This document shows positions 1 to 7,612 of a stretch of 64,000 nt of DNA, piece by piece. Below the pieces are notes generated by a model. That model did no database searches and was not told the origin of the DNA. It saw nothing but the letters and a program-made list of their open reading frames with translations. Location of the stretch: assembly GCA_017503465.1 (NCBI GenBank), contig JAFVSY010000028.1, forward strand, positions 1-64,000, read 5' to 3'. Origin of the DNA: Tidjanibacter sp. GTDB lineage: Bacteria; Bacteroidota; Bacteroidia; Bacteroidales; Rikenellaceae. A program made the position numbers and the translations under genes. How positions within the stretch are numbered: position 1 is the first letter of the stretch; every line of letters begins with the position of its first letter.

Positions 1-101
1 AATTCAAAATTGAAAAAACGTTGTTTTGTCTAAAATGCTCCCGCTCGGCAGAGACTGCAAGCAGCCTTTGCGCTCGCTTACTCGCATTAGCCAAAATTCA
101 A

Positions 102-160
102 AATTTGCCCCAGCAGGCCATAAATAAAAGACGTTAGACGTTGGACTTTAGACGTTAGAC
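102..160. repeat. Intergenic repeat modules upstream of mnmG
   Basis: An AATTCAAAATT-type stretch (about 103-117) is followed by imperfect direct copies of GACGTTAGAC at 130-160. The same GACGTTAGAC module (or its reverse complement GTCTAACGTC) recurs near 21306, 27318 and 31812, always between genes. No coding potential is seen in bases 1-181. Confidence 0.6.
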
Positions 161-181
161 AATAAAAAAAGATAGAAAACA

Positions 182-2065
182 ATGAGATTTGACTACGATG
201 TGATTGTTGTGGGTGGGGGACACGCAGGTTGCGAGGCCGCTGCTGCGGCGGCAAACCTTGGTGCGGAGACCCTGCTGATAACGATGGATATGACCAAGTA
301 TGCCTCTATGTCGTGCAATCCGGCAGTGGGTGGTGTAGCCAAAGGTCAGATTGTCAGAGAGATAGATGCCCTTGGCGGACAAATGGGCATCATCACCGAC
401 CGTAGTACCATACAGTTTCGTATGCTCAACCGCTCAAAGGGCGCGGCTATGTGGAGCCCGAGGGCGCAGTGCGACAAGGCTCTGTTTTCTTCTTTGTGGC
501 GCAAGACGCTGGAGAACACTCCCCACCTAAAATTGTGGCAAGACACTGTCAATCAACTCATTGTGGACACCGATGGGGAACAACCCAAGGTGTGTGGCGT
601 GAGGACACAATTGGGTGTTGAGTTCAAGGGTAGGGCGGTGGTACTCACTGCCGGAACCTTCCTCGGAGGCCTGATGCACGTGGGCCGCAATAGTGCCGAG
701 GGGGGTAGGGCGGGGGATAGCGCCTCTCACGGAGTTACAGAGCAACTCGTGGCACTCGGCTTTGAGGCTGGCAGAATGAAGACCGGAACCCCCGTGAGAA
801 TTGACGCAAGGTCACTCAACTTGGAGCAATTTGAACGCCAGGAGGGCGATGAACACCCCTCTAAATTCTCGTTCTTGGAGAGTGTCGAGGCGGTGGAAAA
901 GCAAGTGCCCTGCTACCTGGTCTACACCTCGCCCGAGGTACACGACACACTGCGCACCGGATTTGCCGACTCTCCTCTGTTTCAAGGACTTATCAAGGGT
1001 ATAGGCCCCCGATACTGCCCCAGCATTGAGGACAAACTGCGCACCTTTGCGGATAAGGAATTCCACCAACTATTCCTTGAGCCCGAGGGAGCCGACACCA
1101 ACGAATACTACCTCAATGGCTTCTCATCGAGCCTACCGTGGCAGGTGCAGGTGGCCGCATTGCAGCAGATTGAGGGCTTTGAAAACGTGGACATCTACCG
1201 CCCGGGATACGCCATAGAATATGACTACTTTCAACCCACGCAACTAAAACATACACTCGAGACCAAACTCGTCGAAAACCTCTACTTTGCGGGCCAAGTG
1301 AATGGCACCACCGGATATGAGGAGGCTGCCGCACAGGGTTTGGTTGCGGGAGTTAATGCGGTGCGCAAGGGTAGGGGAGAGAGCCCCTTTGTGCTCTCGA
1401 GGGATGAGGCCTACATTGGAGTGCTGATTGACGACCTCGTTACGAAGGGAGTGGACGAGCCCTACCGAATGTTCACCAGCAGGGCGGAGTATCGCATCCT
1501 GCTCCGACAAGACAATGCCGACTTGCGACTCACTCCCATTGGTCAAAAAATTGGGCTTGCGAGTGCCGAGAGGGTGGTAAATTTTGAGCAAAAAAAATCG
1601 CTCGTAGAATTGCTTAAAAATTTTGTGCAAAAGCAAGGGGTTGCTCCGTGCGAAATTTCAGACTATTTGAAAAGTGTAAATTCTGCGCAACTTACGCAAA
1701 AAAGGAAACTCTCGGACCTGCTAATTCGCAACGAAATTTTCATTTTTGACTTAATCGAGCATTTTGCGCCACTGAAAAACTTTATCACCAAGCACAACAT
1801 TGGGCGCGAGGTTATCGAGCAGGTGGAGATTGAGGTGAAATATAGTGGCTACATTGAGAGGGAAAAAGCGATTGCCGACAAACTAAAAAGGCTTGAGGAG
1901 ATAAAAATTCCCGCCAATTTTGACTTCCAAGCAATCACCTCTATCACGATTGAGGCCCGCCAAAAACTCTCACGTATTCGCCCAACCACCATTGGTCAAG
2001 CCTCTCGCATCCCCGGCGTATCGCCTGCGGACATAAACATCCTACTTATCCACTTTGGGCGATAG
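182..2065 (+). CDS. mnmG: tRNA uridine 5-carboxymethylaminomethyl modification enzyme MnmG (GidA)
   Basis: FAD-dependent enzyme that with MnmE modifies the wobble uridine U34 of several tRNAs in the cytoplasm. The 627-residue length is normal for the family. The N-terminal FAD-binding Rossmann motif is visible at residues 9-20 (VVGGGHAGCEAA), followed by the MnmG signature around SCNPAVGGVAKG. A second family signature near residue 370 reads GQVNGTTGYEEAAAQG. The C-terminal helical domain that contacts MnmE ends with IGQASRIPGVSPADI. The ATG at 182 gives the standard family N-terminus (MRFDYDVIVVGGG). The gene is monocistronic, with a hairpin terminator 48 bp after the stop. A parS-like palindrome lies only 23 bp downstream, consistent with the frequent location of mnmG near replication origins in bacteria. 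Confidence 0.98.
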   Translation: MRFDYDVIVVGGGHAGCEAAAAAANLGAETLLITMDMTKYASMSCNPAVGGVAKGQIVREIDALGGQMGIITDRSTIQFRMLNRSKGAAMWSPRAQCDKALFSSLWRKTLENTPHLKLWQDTVNQLIVDTDGEQPKVCGVRTQLGVEFKGRAVVLTAGTFLGGLMHVGRNSAEGGRAGDSASHGVTEQLVALGFEAGRMKTGTPVRIDARSLNLEQFERQEGDEHPSKFSFLESVEAVEKQVPCYLVYTSPEVHDTLRTGFADSPLFQGLIKGIGPRYCPSIEDKLRTFADKEFHQLFLEPEGADTNEYYLNGFSSSLPWQVQVAALQQIEGFENVDIYRPGYAIEYDYFQPTQLKHTLETKLVENLYFAGQVNGTTGYEEAAAQGLVAGVNAVRKGRGESPFVLSRDEAYIGVLIDDLVTKGVDEPYRMFTSRAEYRILLRQDNADLRLTPIGQKIGLASAERVVNFEQKKSLVELLKNFVQKQGVAPCEISDYLKSVNSAQLTQKRKLSDLLIRNEIFIFDLIEHFAPLKNFITKHNIGREVIEQVEIEVKYSGYIEREKAIADKLKRLEEIKIPANFDFQAITSITIEARQKLSRIRPTTIGQASRIPGVSPADINILLIHFGR

Positions 2066-2087
2066 GAAATTTAGAAATCAAAAAAGA

Positions 2088-2103
2088 TGTTCCACGTGGA
2101 ACA
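2088..2103. promoter_or_regulatory. parS-like 16-bp palindrome, copy 1
   Basis: TGTTCCACGTGGAACA is a perfect palindrome that matches the bacterial ParB-binding parS consensus (TGTTTCACGTGAAACA) at all but two symmetric positions. It lies just after mnmG. A second identical copy is 190 bp away, which is far beyond chance for a 16-mer. Confidence 0.85.
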
Positions 2104-2112
2104 CCAAATAAA

Positions 2113-2152
2113 AAGGTGTGTCTAAAGTTCATTAGACACACCTTGCCCTTTT
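2113..2152 (+). terminator. Rho-independent terminator of mnmG
   Basis: A perfect 13-bp stem (2113-2125 with 2132-2144, AAGGTGTGTCTAA) and a 6-nt loop are followed by GCCCTTTT. It sits between the first parS copy and the inverted-repeat element. Confidence 0.75.
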
Positions 2153-2154
2153 AA

Positions 2155-2277
2155 TAGAAGTTGTATAATAAGAGAGATTTCAAGGCTTGCGCAGCCCGAA
2201 AAACCGTGGTTTACTTGGCGTAAATAAGGTTTTGAGGGCAAGCGTAACGCAGAAATCACCTTATTAGGCAACTTCTA
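2155..2277. repeat. 123-bp element with 18-bp terminal inverted repeats between two parS copies
   Basis: The left end TAGAAGTTGTATAATAAG (2155-2172) and the inverted right end (2260-2277) match at 16 of 18 positions. Internally GGCT-TGCGC-AGCC and AAACC-GT-GGTTT can form hairpins. AATAAGGT (near 2223) can also pair with ACCTTATT (near 2258-2265), competing with the outer stem. The right end abuts parS copy 2 directly. No ORF is seen in it. It may be a MITE-like insertion or a structured RNA. Confidence 0.55.
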
Positions 2278-2293
2278 TGTTCCACGTGGAACA
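2278..2293. promoter_or_regulatory. parS-like 16-bp palindrome, copy 2
   Basis: Identical to the copy at 2088-2103 (TGTTCCACGTGGAACA). It lies 6 bp beyond the 3' end of glnS. Confidence 0.85.
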
Positions 2294-2299
2294 CTTCAA

Positions 2300-3982
2300 T
2301 TATTTCTTCTGCATCTTTGCCCAAGTATCCTTGAGGGTAACGGTGCGATTGAAAACAATGTGGTTGGGAGTGGAATCCTTATCAACACAGAAGTAACCAA
2401 CACGCTCAAACTGGAATTTATCGCCCAACTTGGCCTCGCCAAGCGACTTCTCGCAATAGGCCGTCTTAACAACCAGCGACTCGGGGTTAAGATAATCCAA
2501 GAAGGTTTTACCCTCCTCAACATCATCGGGGCTCTCCTTTGCAAAGAGGTTATCATAGAGCCTTACCTCGGCCTCAACAGCATCCGCAGCCGAAACCCAG
2601 TGAATAACACCCTTAACCTTGCGGCCATCTGACGAGCCACCACCTGCCGACTCGGGGTCGTAGGTGCAGCGCAACTCAACCACATTGCCCTCGGCATCCT
2701 TAACCACCTCCTCACACTTAATGAGGTAACCATAGCGAAGCCTTACCTCGCCACCCGGGCGAAGGCGGTAGTAACCCTTGGGAGGCTCCTCCATAAAGTC
2801 GGCACGCTCGATGTAGAGCTCCCTACCAAAGGGAACATCACGGCGACCAGCGGCCTCATCCTCGGGGTTGTTTACACAACTAAAGTGCTCAGTCTTACCC
2901 TCGGGGTAGTTTGTAACAACCACCTTCAAGGGGTCCAGAACAGCCATCCTGCGCTCGGCGGTCTTATTCAAATCCTCCCTCACACAATACTCCAGCAGCG
3001 AGAGGTCAATTACATTATCCCTCTTGGCAACACCAACCCTCTCGGCAAAAGCCCTGATGGATGCAGGGGTGTAGCCCTTGCGGCGCAAAGCGCAAATGGT
3101 CGGCATTCGGGGGTCATCCCACCCTGTAACCACCTGGTCTTTAACAAGTTGCAACAACTTGCGCTTACTCATAACCGTATAGGTCAGGTTGAGCCTTGCA
3201 AACTCATACTGGTGGCTGGGGAAGATGTCGAGCTCCTGAATAAACCAATCGTAGAGGGGACGGTGAACATCAAACTCAAGCGTACAAATCGAGTGTGTGA
3301 TGCGCTCAATGGAGTCGCTCTGACCGTGGGCATAGTCATACATCGGGTAGATGCACCACTTGTTGCCCGTGCGGTGGTGTTCGGTGTGGAGAATACGATA
3401 GAGGATAGGGTCGCGGAAGAGCATATTGGGGTGGGCCATATCAATCTTGGCCCTGAGCACCTTCTCGCCATCGGCATACTTACCCTCCTTCATCTCCTCA
3501 AAGAGGCGGAGGTTCTCCTCAACACTACGGTTGCGCCAGGGGCTCTCGGTGCCGGGCTGCTGGATGGTACCACGGCCCAAGCGGATTTGCTCCTGGGTTT
3601 GGTCATCCACATAGGCTTTTCCCTTCTTAATCAGAGCGATAGCCCAATCGTAGAGCTGGTCGAAGTAGTCCGAAGCGTAGCGCTCCACAGCCCACTCGAA
3701 GCCGAGCCACTTGATATCCTCCTTGATGGAGTCTACATACTCGGTGTCCTCCTTCACGGGGTTGGTATCGTCAAATCGCAGATTACACTTACCGCCATAG
3801 CGTTGGGCAAGGCCAAAGTTCAAGCAGATACTCTTGGCGTGGCCAATGTGCAGGTAGCCGTTGGGTTCGGGCGGAAAACGAGTTTGGATGGCGTTTCCGG
3901 TCTCTGCGATGTAGTTTTCGATTATCTCCTCAATGAAATTGAGCGACCTCTCTTTGGGGGCCTCGGTGGTTTTCACTTCCAT
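2300..3982 (-). CDS. glnS: Glutaminyl-tRNA synthetase
   Basis: Class I aminoacyl-tRNA synthetase that charges tRNA-Gln in the cytoplasm. The 560-residue length fits GlnRS. The HIGH-type motif is clear at about residues 38-51 ([14 protein letters not shown]) and the KMSKS-type loop near 270 (VMSKRK). The region between them carries the GlnRS-specific LRFDDTNP block. The C-terminal half forms the anticodon-binding beta-barrels. GlnRS and the closely related GluRS share these motifs, but LRFDDTNP with the long bipartite C-terminus is the GlnRS form. A -7 box (TATCTTTG on the minus strand, 4005-4012) lies 23 bp upstream. The stop is followed by parS copy 2, with no separate terminator visible. 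Confidence 0.97.
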   Translation of the reverse strand: MEVKTTEAPKERSLNFIEEIIENYIAETGNAIQTRFPPEPNGYLHIGHAKSICLNFGLAQRYGGKCNLRFDDTNPVKEDTEYVDSIKEDIKWLGFEWAVERYASDYFDQLYDWAIALIKKGKAYVDDQTQEQIRLGRGTIQQPGTESPWRNRSVEENLRLFEEMKEGKYADGEKVLRAKIDMAHPNMLFRDPILYRILHTEHHRTGNKWCIYPMYDYAHGQSDSIERITHSICTLEFDVHRPLYDWFIQELDIFPSHQYEFARLNLTYTVMSKRKLLQLVKDQVVTGWDDPRMPTICALRRKGYTPASIRAFAERVGVAKRDNVIDLSLLEYCVREDLNKTAERRMAVLDPLKVVVTNYPEGKTEHFSCVNNPEDEAAGRRDVPFGRELYIERADFMEEPPKGYYRLRPGGEVRLRYGYLIKCEEVVKDAEGNVVELRCTYDPESAGGGSSDGRKVKGVIHWVSAADAVEAEVRLYDNLFAKESPDDVEEGKTFLDYLNPESLVVKTAYCEKSLGEAKLGDKFQFERVGYFCVDKDSTPNHIVFNRTVTLKDTWAKMQKK

Positions 3983-4004
3983 AACAAACCTAATTTATTT
4001 AATG

Positions 4005-4012
4005 CAAAGATA
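4005..4012 (-). promoter_or_regulatory. -7 box of the glnS promoter
   Basis: Reads TATCTTTG on the minus strand, matching the Bacteroidetes TAnnTTTG element. No convincing -33 TTG was found. Confidence 0.5.
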
Positions 4013-4070
4013 ACCAAAAGTGAGAAATTTCACTCCACCGATGTCGGTTTTTTCGCCCCGCACAGGCAAA

Positions 4071-4114
4071 AAAACACCAACCGCCACCCCTTGGACTATT
4101 TGGGTGTGGCGGTT
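4071..4114 (-). terminator. Rho-independent terminator of kbl-lrp
   Basis: On the minus strand AACCGCCAC...GTGGCGGTT forms a strong GC-rich stem (4079-4114). A T-run follows (TTGGTGTTTTTTTG). It starts 28 bp after the lrp stop. Confidence 0.85.
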
Positions 4115-4142
4115 GGTGGTGGCAAAGCGCACAAATGAGAGC

Positions 4143-4619
4143 CTACTCCTGCATCAGGTGGCGCACGTCAAGCTGACGCGAGAAGGGCTCATTGAGGCTG
4201 ATGTAGGTCTCGGTGGCGATAACGCCGGGGAGCTTCAACACGCTCTCCGAGAGGGTGTGCATCAGGTGGTCATTGTCGGTGCAGTACATCTTGATTTGGA
4301 GGTTGTACTGGCCGGTGATGAAGTGGCACTCCACAACCTCGGGAATACTCTTCACAGCGTCTACAATAACACTATCCATTGAGGGGTTTTGCATCCTGAT
4401 GTTCACCAGCGCGCACACATCATAGCCCAAACTGCGAGGGTTTACCTCCAACCTTGAGCCGAGGATAATACCCTGCTCGTCAAGCTTTTTCACCCTCTGG
4501 TGAATGGCGGCACCCGAGATACCGCACTCGCGTGCGATTTCAAGGTAGGGCATACGCGCATTGCGCAGCAGGAGTTGGAGAATCTTACGGTCTATTTTGT
4601 CAATGTTTACCTTTGTCAT
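4143..4619 (-). CDS. Lrp/AsnC-family transcriptional regulator
   Basis: The 158-residue protein has the Lrp/AsnC layout. An N-terminal winged helix-turn-helix (IDRKILQLLLRNARM through AAIHQRVKKLDEQG, residues 7-50) is followed by a RAM/ACT-type effector-binding domain (about 70-145). Proteins of this family form octamers that respond to amino acids. The gene starts 38 bp after kbl on the same strand, and a strong terminator follows, so the two probably form one operon. That suggests control of, or response to, glycine/threonine metabolism. The effector and targets are inference; the family assignment is secure. Confidence 0.93.
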   Translation of the reverse strand: MTKVNIDKIDRKILQLLLRNARMPYLEIARECGISGAAIHQRVKKLDEQGIILGSRLEVNPRSLGYDVCALVNIRMQNPSMDSVIVDAVKSIPEVVECHFITGQYNLQIKMYCTDNDHLMHTLSESVLKLPGVIATETYISLNEPFSRQLDVRHLMQE

Positions 4620-4657
4620 AACTGTTTTTGTCGAGTTAGTTTAATTGGAGGTTGTGG

Positions 4658-5845
4658 TTATTTGATAACGCCAAGTTCTTTGCCGATTTTGGTAAATGCG
4701 GCAATACACTTGTCGAGTTGCTCACGGGTGTGGCCGGCCGACACCTGCACGCGGATGCGGGCCTGCCCCTTGGGCACCACGGGGTAGTAGAAGCCGGTAA
4801 CATAGATACCCTCATCAAGCAACTTGGAGGCCATAACCTGCGAGAGGGGTGCATCGTAGAGCATCACGGCGCAAATGGCACTCTGGGTGGGCTTGATGTC
4901 AAACCCTGCGGCCAACATACGCTCGCGGAAGTACTCCACATTCTCCACCAGGCGGTCGTGAATCTCGTTGCTCTCGGCGAGCATTTTGAACACCTCAATG
5001 CTGGCACCAACCACTGCGGGGGGCACGGAGTTGCTGAACAGATAGGGGCGCGAACGCTGGCGGAGCATTTCGATAATCTCCTTGCGACCCGTGGTGAAGC
5101 CACCCACAGCACCACCAAAGGCCTTACCGAGGGTGCCGGTGATAATGTCCACCTGGCCACGCAGATTGTAGAGTTCGGTTACACCCCTGCCGGTGGCACC
5201 AACCACACCCGCCGAGTGGCACTCGTCCACCATCACGAGGGCGTCATATTTCTCTGCCAAAGCGCAAATCTCATCCATCTTGGCCACGTTGCCATCCATA
5301 GAGAATACTCCGTCGGTTACGATGATGCGGAAACGCTGTGCCTGAGCGAGTTTGAGGCAGTTTTCGAGCTCTTCCATATCGGCATTGGCATAGCGGTAGC
5401 GCACAGCCTTGCAGAGCCTAACGCCGTCAATGATGGATGCGTGGTTGAGCGAGTCGCTGATGATTGCGTCCTGCTCGGTAAAGAGTGGTTCAAACACACC
5501 ACCATTGGCGTCAAAGCAAGCGGCATAGAGGATGGTATCCTCGGTGCCGAAGTAGTCGGCGATGGCCTTCTCAAGCTCCTTGTGAATGTCCTGACAGCCA
5601 CAAATAAACCTCACGGACGACATTCCGAAGCCACGCTCATCCATTGCGCGCTTGGCGGCCTCAATGAGTCGGGGGTTGTCGGAGAGTCCGAGGTAGTTGT
5701 TTGCGCAGAAGTTGAGCACCTCTTTGCCACCCACTTCGATGGCGGCACGCTGAGGCGACTCAATGATGCGCTCCTGCTTGTAGAGTCCTGCCTCGCGGAT
5801 GCTGTCGAGCTCCGCTTGGAGGTGATTTTTAATCTTTCCGTACAT
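4658..5845 (-). CDS. kbl: Glycine C-acetyltransferase (2-amino-3-ketobutyrate CoA ligase)
   Basis: PLP-dependent alpha-oxoamine synthase that splits 2-amino-3-ketobutyrate with CoA into glycine and acetyl-CoA, the second step of threonine degradation. The 395-residue length is normal. The PLP lysine lies in GTLGKAFGG at about residue 241. VDECHSAGVVGATGRG precedes it, and the N-terminal FCANNYLGLSDNP block is typical. The closely related 8-amino-7-oxononanoate synthase (BioF) and 5-aminolevulinate synthase are alternatives. The near-E. coli-Kbl N-terminus (YGKIKNHLQAEL) and the GMSSVRFICG segment favour Kbl. The usual partner tdh is not adjacent; an lrp-type gene follows instead. Confidence 0.92.
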   Translation of the reverse strand: MYGKIKNHLQAELDSIREAGLYKQERIIESPQRAAIEVGGKEVLNFCANNYLGLSDNPRLIEAAKRAMDERGFGMSSVRFICGCQDIHKELEKAIADYFGTEDTILYAACFDANGGVFEPLFTEQDAIISDSLNHASIIDGVRLCKAVRYRYANADMEELENCLKLAQAQRFRIIVTDGVFSMDGNVAKMDEICALAEKYDALVMVDECHSAGVVGATGRGVTELYNLRGQVDIITGTLGKAFGGAVGGFTTGRKEIIEMLRQRSRPYLFSNSVPPAVVGASIEVFKMLAESNEIHDRLVENVEYFRERMLAAGFDIKPTQSAICAVMLYDAPLSQVMASKLLDEGIYVTGFYYPVVPKGQARIRVQVSAGHTREQLDKCIAAFTKIGKELGVIK

Positions 5846-5898
5846 AGTTTTATTATGATTTTTTGTCTGTTTGTTTTCCTACTCTTACATTTTGTTAG

Positions 5899-5906
5899 CA
5901 AAGGTA
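5899..5906 (-). promoter_or_regulatory. -7 box of the kbl promoter
   Basis: TACCTTTG on the minus strand, 54 bp upstream of the kbl start. It matches TAnnTTTG; a -33 element is not clear. Confidence 0.45.
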
Positions 5907-6014
5907 TTGCTTTTTTGCCAAAGATGAAAACTTTTACTCCTTTTTCACAAAAATCAGTAAGAAAACAGTGGTTGCGAATTGTAACTTGGTGCTATTTAAT
6001 CGTAGATAAGTGTA

Positions 6015-6044
6015 TTGTGGTTTGTTATAAAACCACTATATTTG
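6015..6044 (+). promoter_or_regulatory. Promoter with palindromic spacer upstream of the 6122 gene
   Basis: TTG (6015-6017), a 19-bp spacer, then TATATTTG (6037-6044) matches the Bacteroidetes -33/-7 layout. An inverted repeat GTGGTTT-GTTATA-AAACCAC starts within 2 bp of the TTG and ends at the -7 box, so it could be an operator. Confidence 0.6.
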
Positions 6045-6121
6045 TCGAAACTTCGTGCTTTTGCACACAAAAAAAACCACAACGCCTAACCCAAAATAAA
6101 CCCACTAAAAAAACATCTGTT

Positions 6122-7567
6122 ATGCACATTCCCGAAGTAAAATCACTGACCGGCCTTTTGCTGTGGATTCCTCGCTTTGTGTTCAACCTCGGCTTCAAGG
6201 CCCACGCGTTTTTGGTAACAGCCCTTGCCATCCTCCCCATCTTTCTCGCCACCACCGAGAGGGACCACACCCCCAAGGGTGAGGAGATTGTGCTCGAGAG
6301 TTCGGCCTATCTGACCACCGGAAATTTCGAAGGCAATGCCGACAGCATCCGCCTTGCAAAAGGCACCGAGGTGCGACTGCTGGCCAAACAAAAAGGAGCC
6401 TATTGGGCCGAGACCGCAGATGGCAAGTTTAGGGGGTTTATTAACTCTAAATATGTGGGCGACAACAAGAAAGCCAAGCACCTTGCCAAGCGTGAAAGGA
6501 TGTCGTGCCGCCTTATCTCCGAGGCAAAGTTCAACCGCCTCATTGAAAGCCAGTCGCTGAAAACGGTGCAGAGAAAATACATAAACGCAGAGTACGTCAA
6601 AACCCGCGGTGGCAAAACGATTGTGGAGTATGGCTTCAAGGTCTTTGTGCCCAACGATAACATCGGAACATTTATGCGCCCCATTGTTACCTACGACAAG
6701 GAGGGTAAGTATCTCTCCCACAAACTCGTCTTTTGGCAGTCGCCACGCTCCAAGATGATGACTCCGGGACTGGTTGATTTGATGAGCCCCGTGGCGTCCA
6801 TCAAGGAGTTCCCAAGGGTGTCGCCCTTCGACAAACTTTGGATGGAGAAGATGTGGTGCTACCTGCCGGGCTTTGCTCTGTTGGGCATCTTTGCCATACT
6901 CTTGGTGTGGCGCACACCCCTTGTGTGGATGCCCAACTCGCTTGTGGCCCTGATTATGGGTGGCTTGGCGATATTCCCACCCTTTGTGTGGCTCTCCACA
7001 ATCAAAACCTACGGCTTGGCAGGGTGGCTGTCGTTCACCTACGTTTTGCTGATACTGCTCAACCTGCTGTTCCTGTGGGTGTCATACAGCGGCCTGCGCT
7101 GCCCGCAATGTAAACACCTCAACCAACACGAGTTCAGCGACAAACGCCACGGAAAGACCTATTGGGAGCGACACCGCAAGGCCCACGAAGAGAGCCGAGG
7201 GCCCAAACAAAACGAGAAGTGGGGCCTCTGGGAGACCGGTAGGTACAAAAAAGATTCCGGTTTGTTCGATAGTTTAAGCTACGAGAGCCGCACAAACGAC
7301 CCCAGCCAATGGGAAATGGTTTCCTATCGCACACACAGCTGGGACCAAGTGGTAACCTATCGTGATTATGTTACCCACAGCCAAATGAAAGAGGTGATAA
7401 ACTCCTACAAGTGCCCCCACTGCGGACACGGCAAGGAGGATATTGAAAAGGTGTGCGTGGACAAAAAGGAGGAGTGGAGCGACAACACCTACACCAAACA
7501 CCTCTACTACACGGAAAAGGTGGCCAACGACGGCCGCATCTTTGACCACGAGTGCAAAGAGCGTTAG
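6122..7567 (+). CDS. Membrane protein with SH3b-like region and C-terminal zinc ribbons, unknown function
   Basis: The frame is open far upstream, but the ATG at 6122 follows the promoter at 6015-6044 and begins a plausible membrane protein of 481 residues (MHIPEVKSLTG). One hydrophobic segment lies at about 25-44. Then comes an SH3b-like stretch (about 55-115, with GTEVRLLAKQKGAYW and GFINSKYVG). A cluster of three transmembrane helices follows (about 240-325). The tail is cytoplasmic-looking, hydrophilic and rich in Tyr, Trp and charged residues. It has CxxC pairs (CPQCKH near 328; CPHCGHGKEDIEKVC near 437-451) that look like split zinc ribbons. No known family was recognised. The next gene is 45 bp downstream on the same strand, so co-transcription is likely. 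Confidence 0.75.
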   Translation: MHIPEVKSLTGLLLWIPRFVFNLGFKAHAFLVTALAILPIFLATTERDHTPKGEEIVLESSAYLTTGNFEGNADSIRLAKGTEVRLLAKQKGAYWAETADGKFRGFINSKYVGDNKKAKHLAKRERMSCRLISEAKFNRLIESQSLKTVQRKYINAEYVKTRGGKTIVEYGFKVFVPNDNIGTFMRPIVTYDKEGKYLSHKLVFWQSPRSKMMTPGLVDLMSPVASIKEFPRVSPFDKLWMEKMWCYLPGFALLGIFAILLVWRTPLVWMPNSLVALIMGGLAIFPPFVWLSTIKTYGLAGWLSFTYVLLILLNLLFLWVSYSGLRCPQCKHLNQHEFSDKRHGKTYWERHRKAHEESRGPKQNEKWGLWETGRYKKDSGLFDSLSYESRTNDPSQWEMVSYRTHSWDQVVTYRDYVTHSQMKEVINSYKCPHCGHGKEDIEKVCVDKKEEWSDNTYTKHLYYTEKVANDGRIFDHECKER

Positions 7568-7612
7568 GGGCAACGCAACCCTCTTTTGTGTGCAAACAAA
7601 CACCCTTTTGCA

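Noticed and set aside
2885..4138. 417-codon plus-strand frame antisense to glnS
   Set aside because: glnS is a certain gene on the other strand; this frame is low in recognisable structure.
4652..6121. Plus-strand open frame in front of the 6122 gene
   Set aside because: It is antisense to lrp and kbl, has no family resemblance, and the promoter at 6015-6044 lies downstream of its start.
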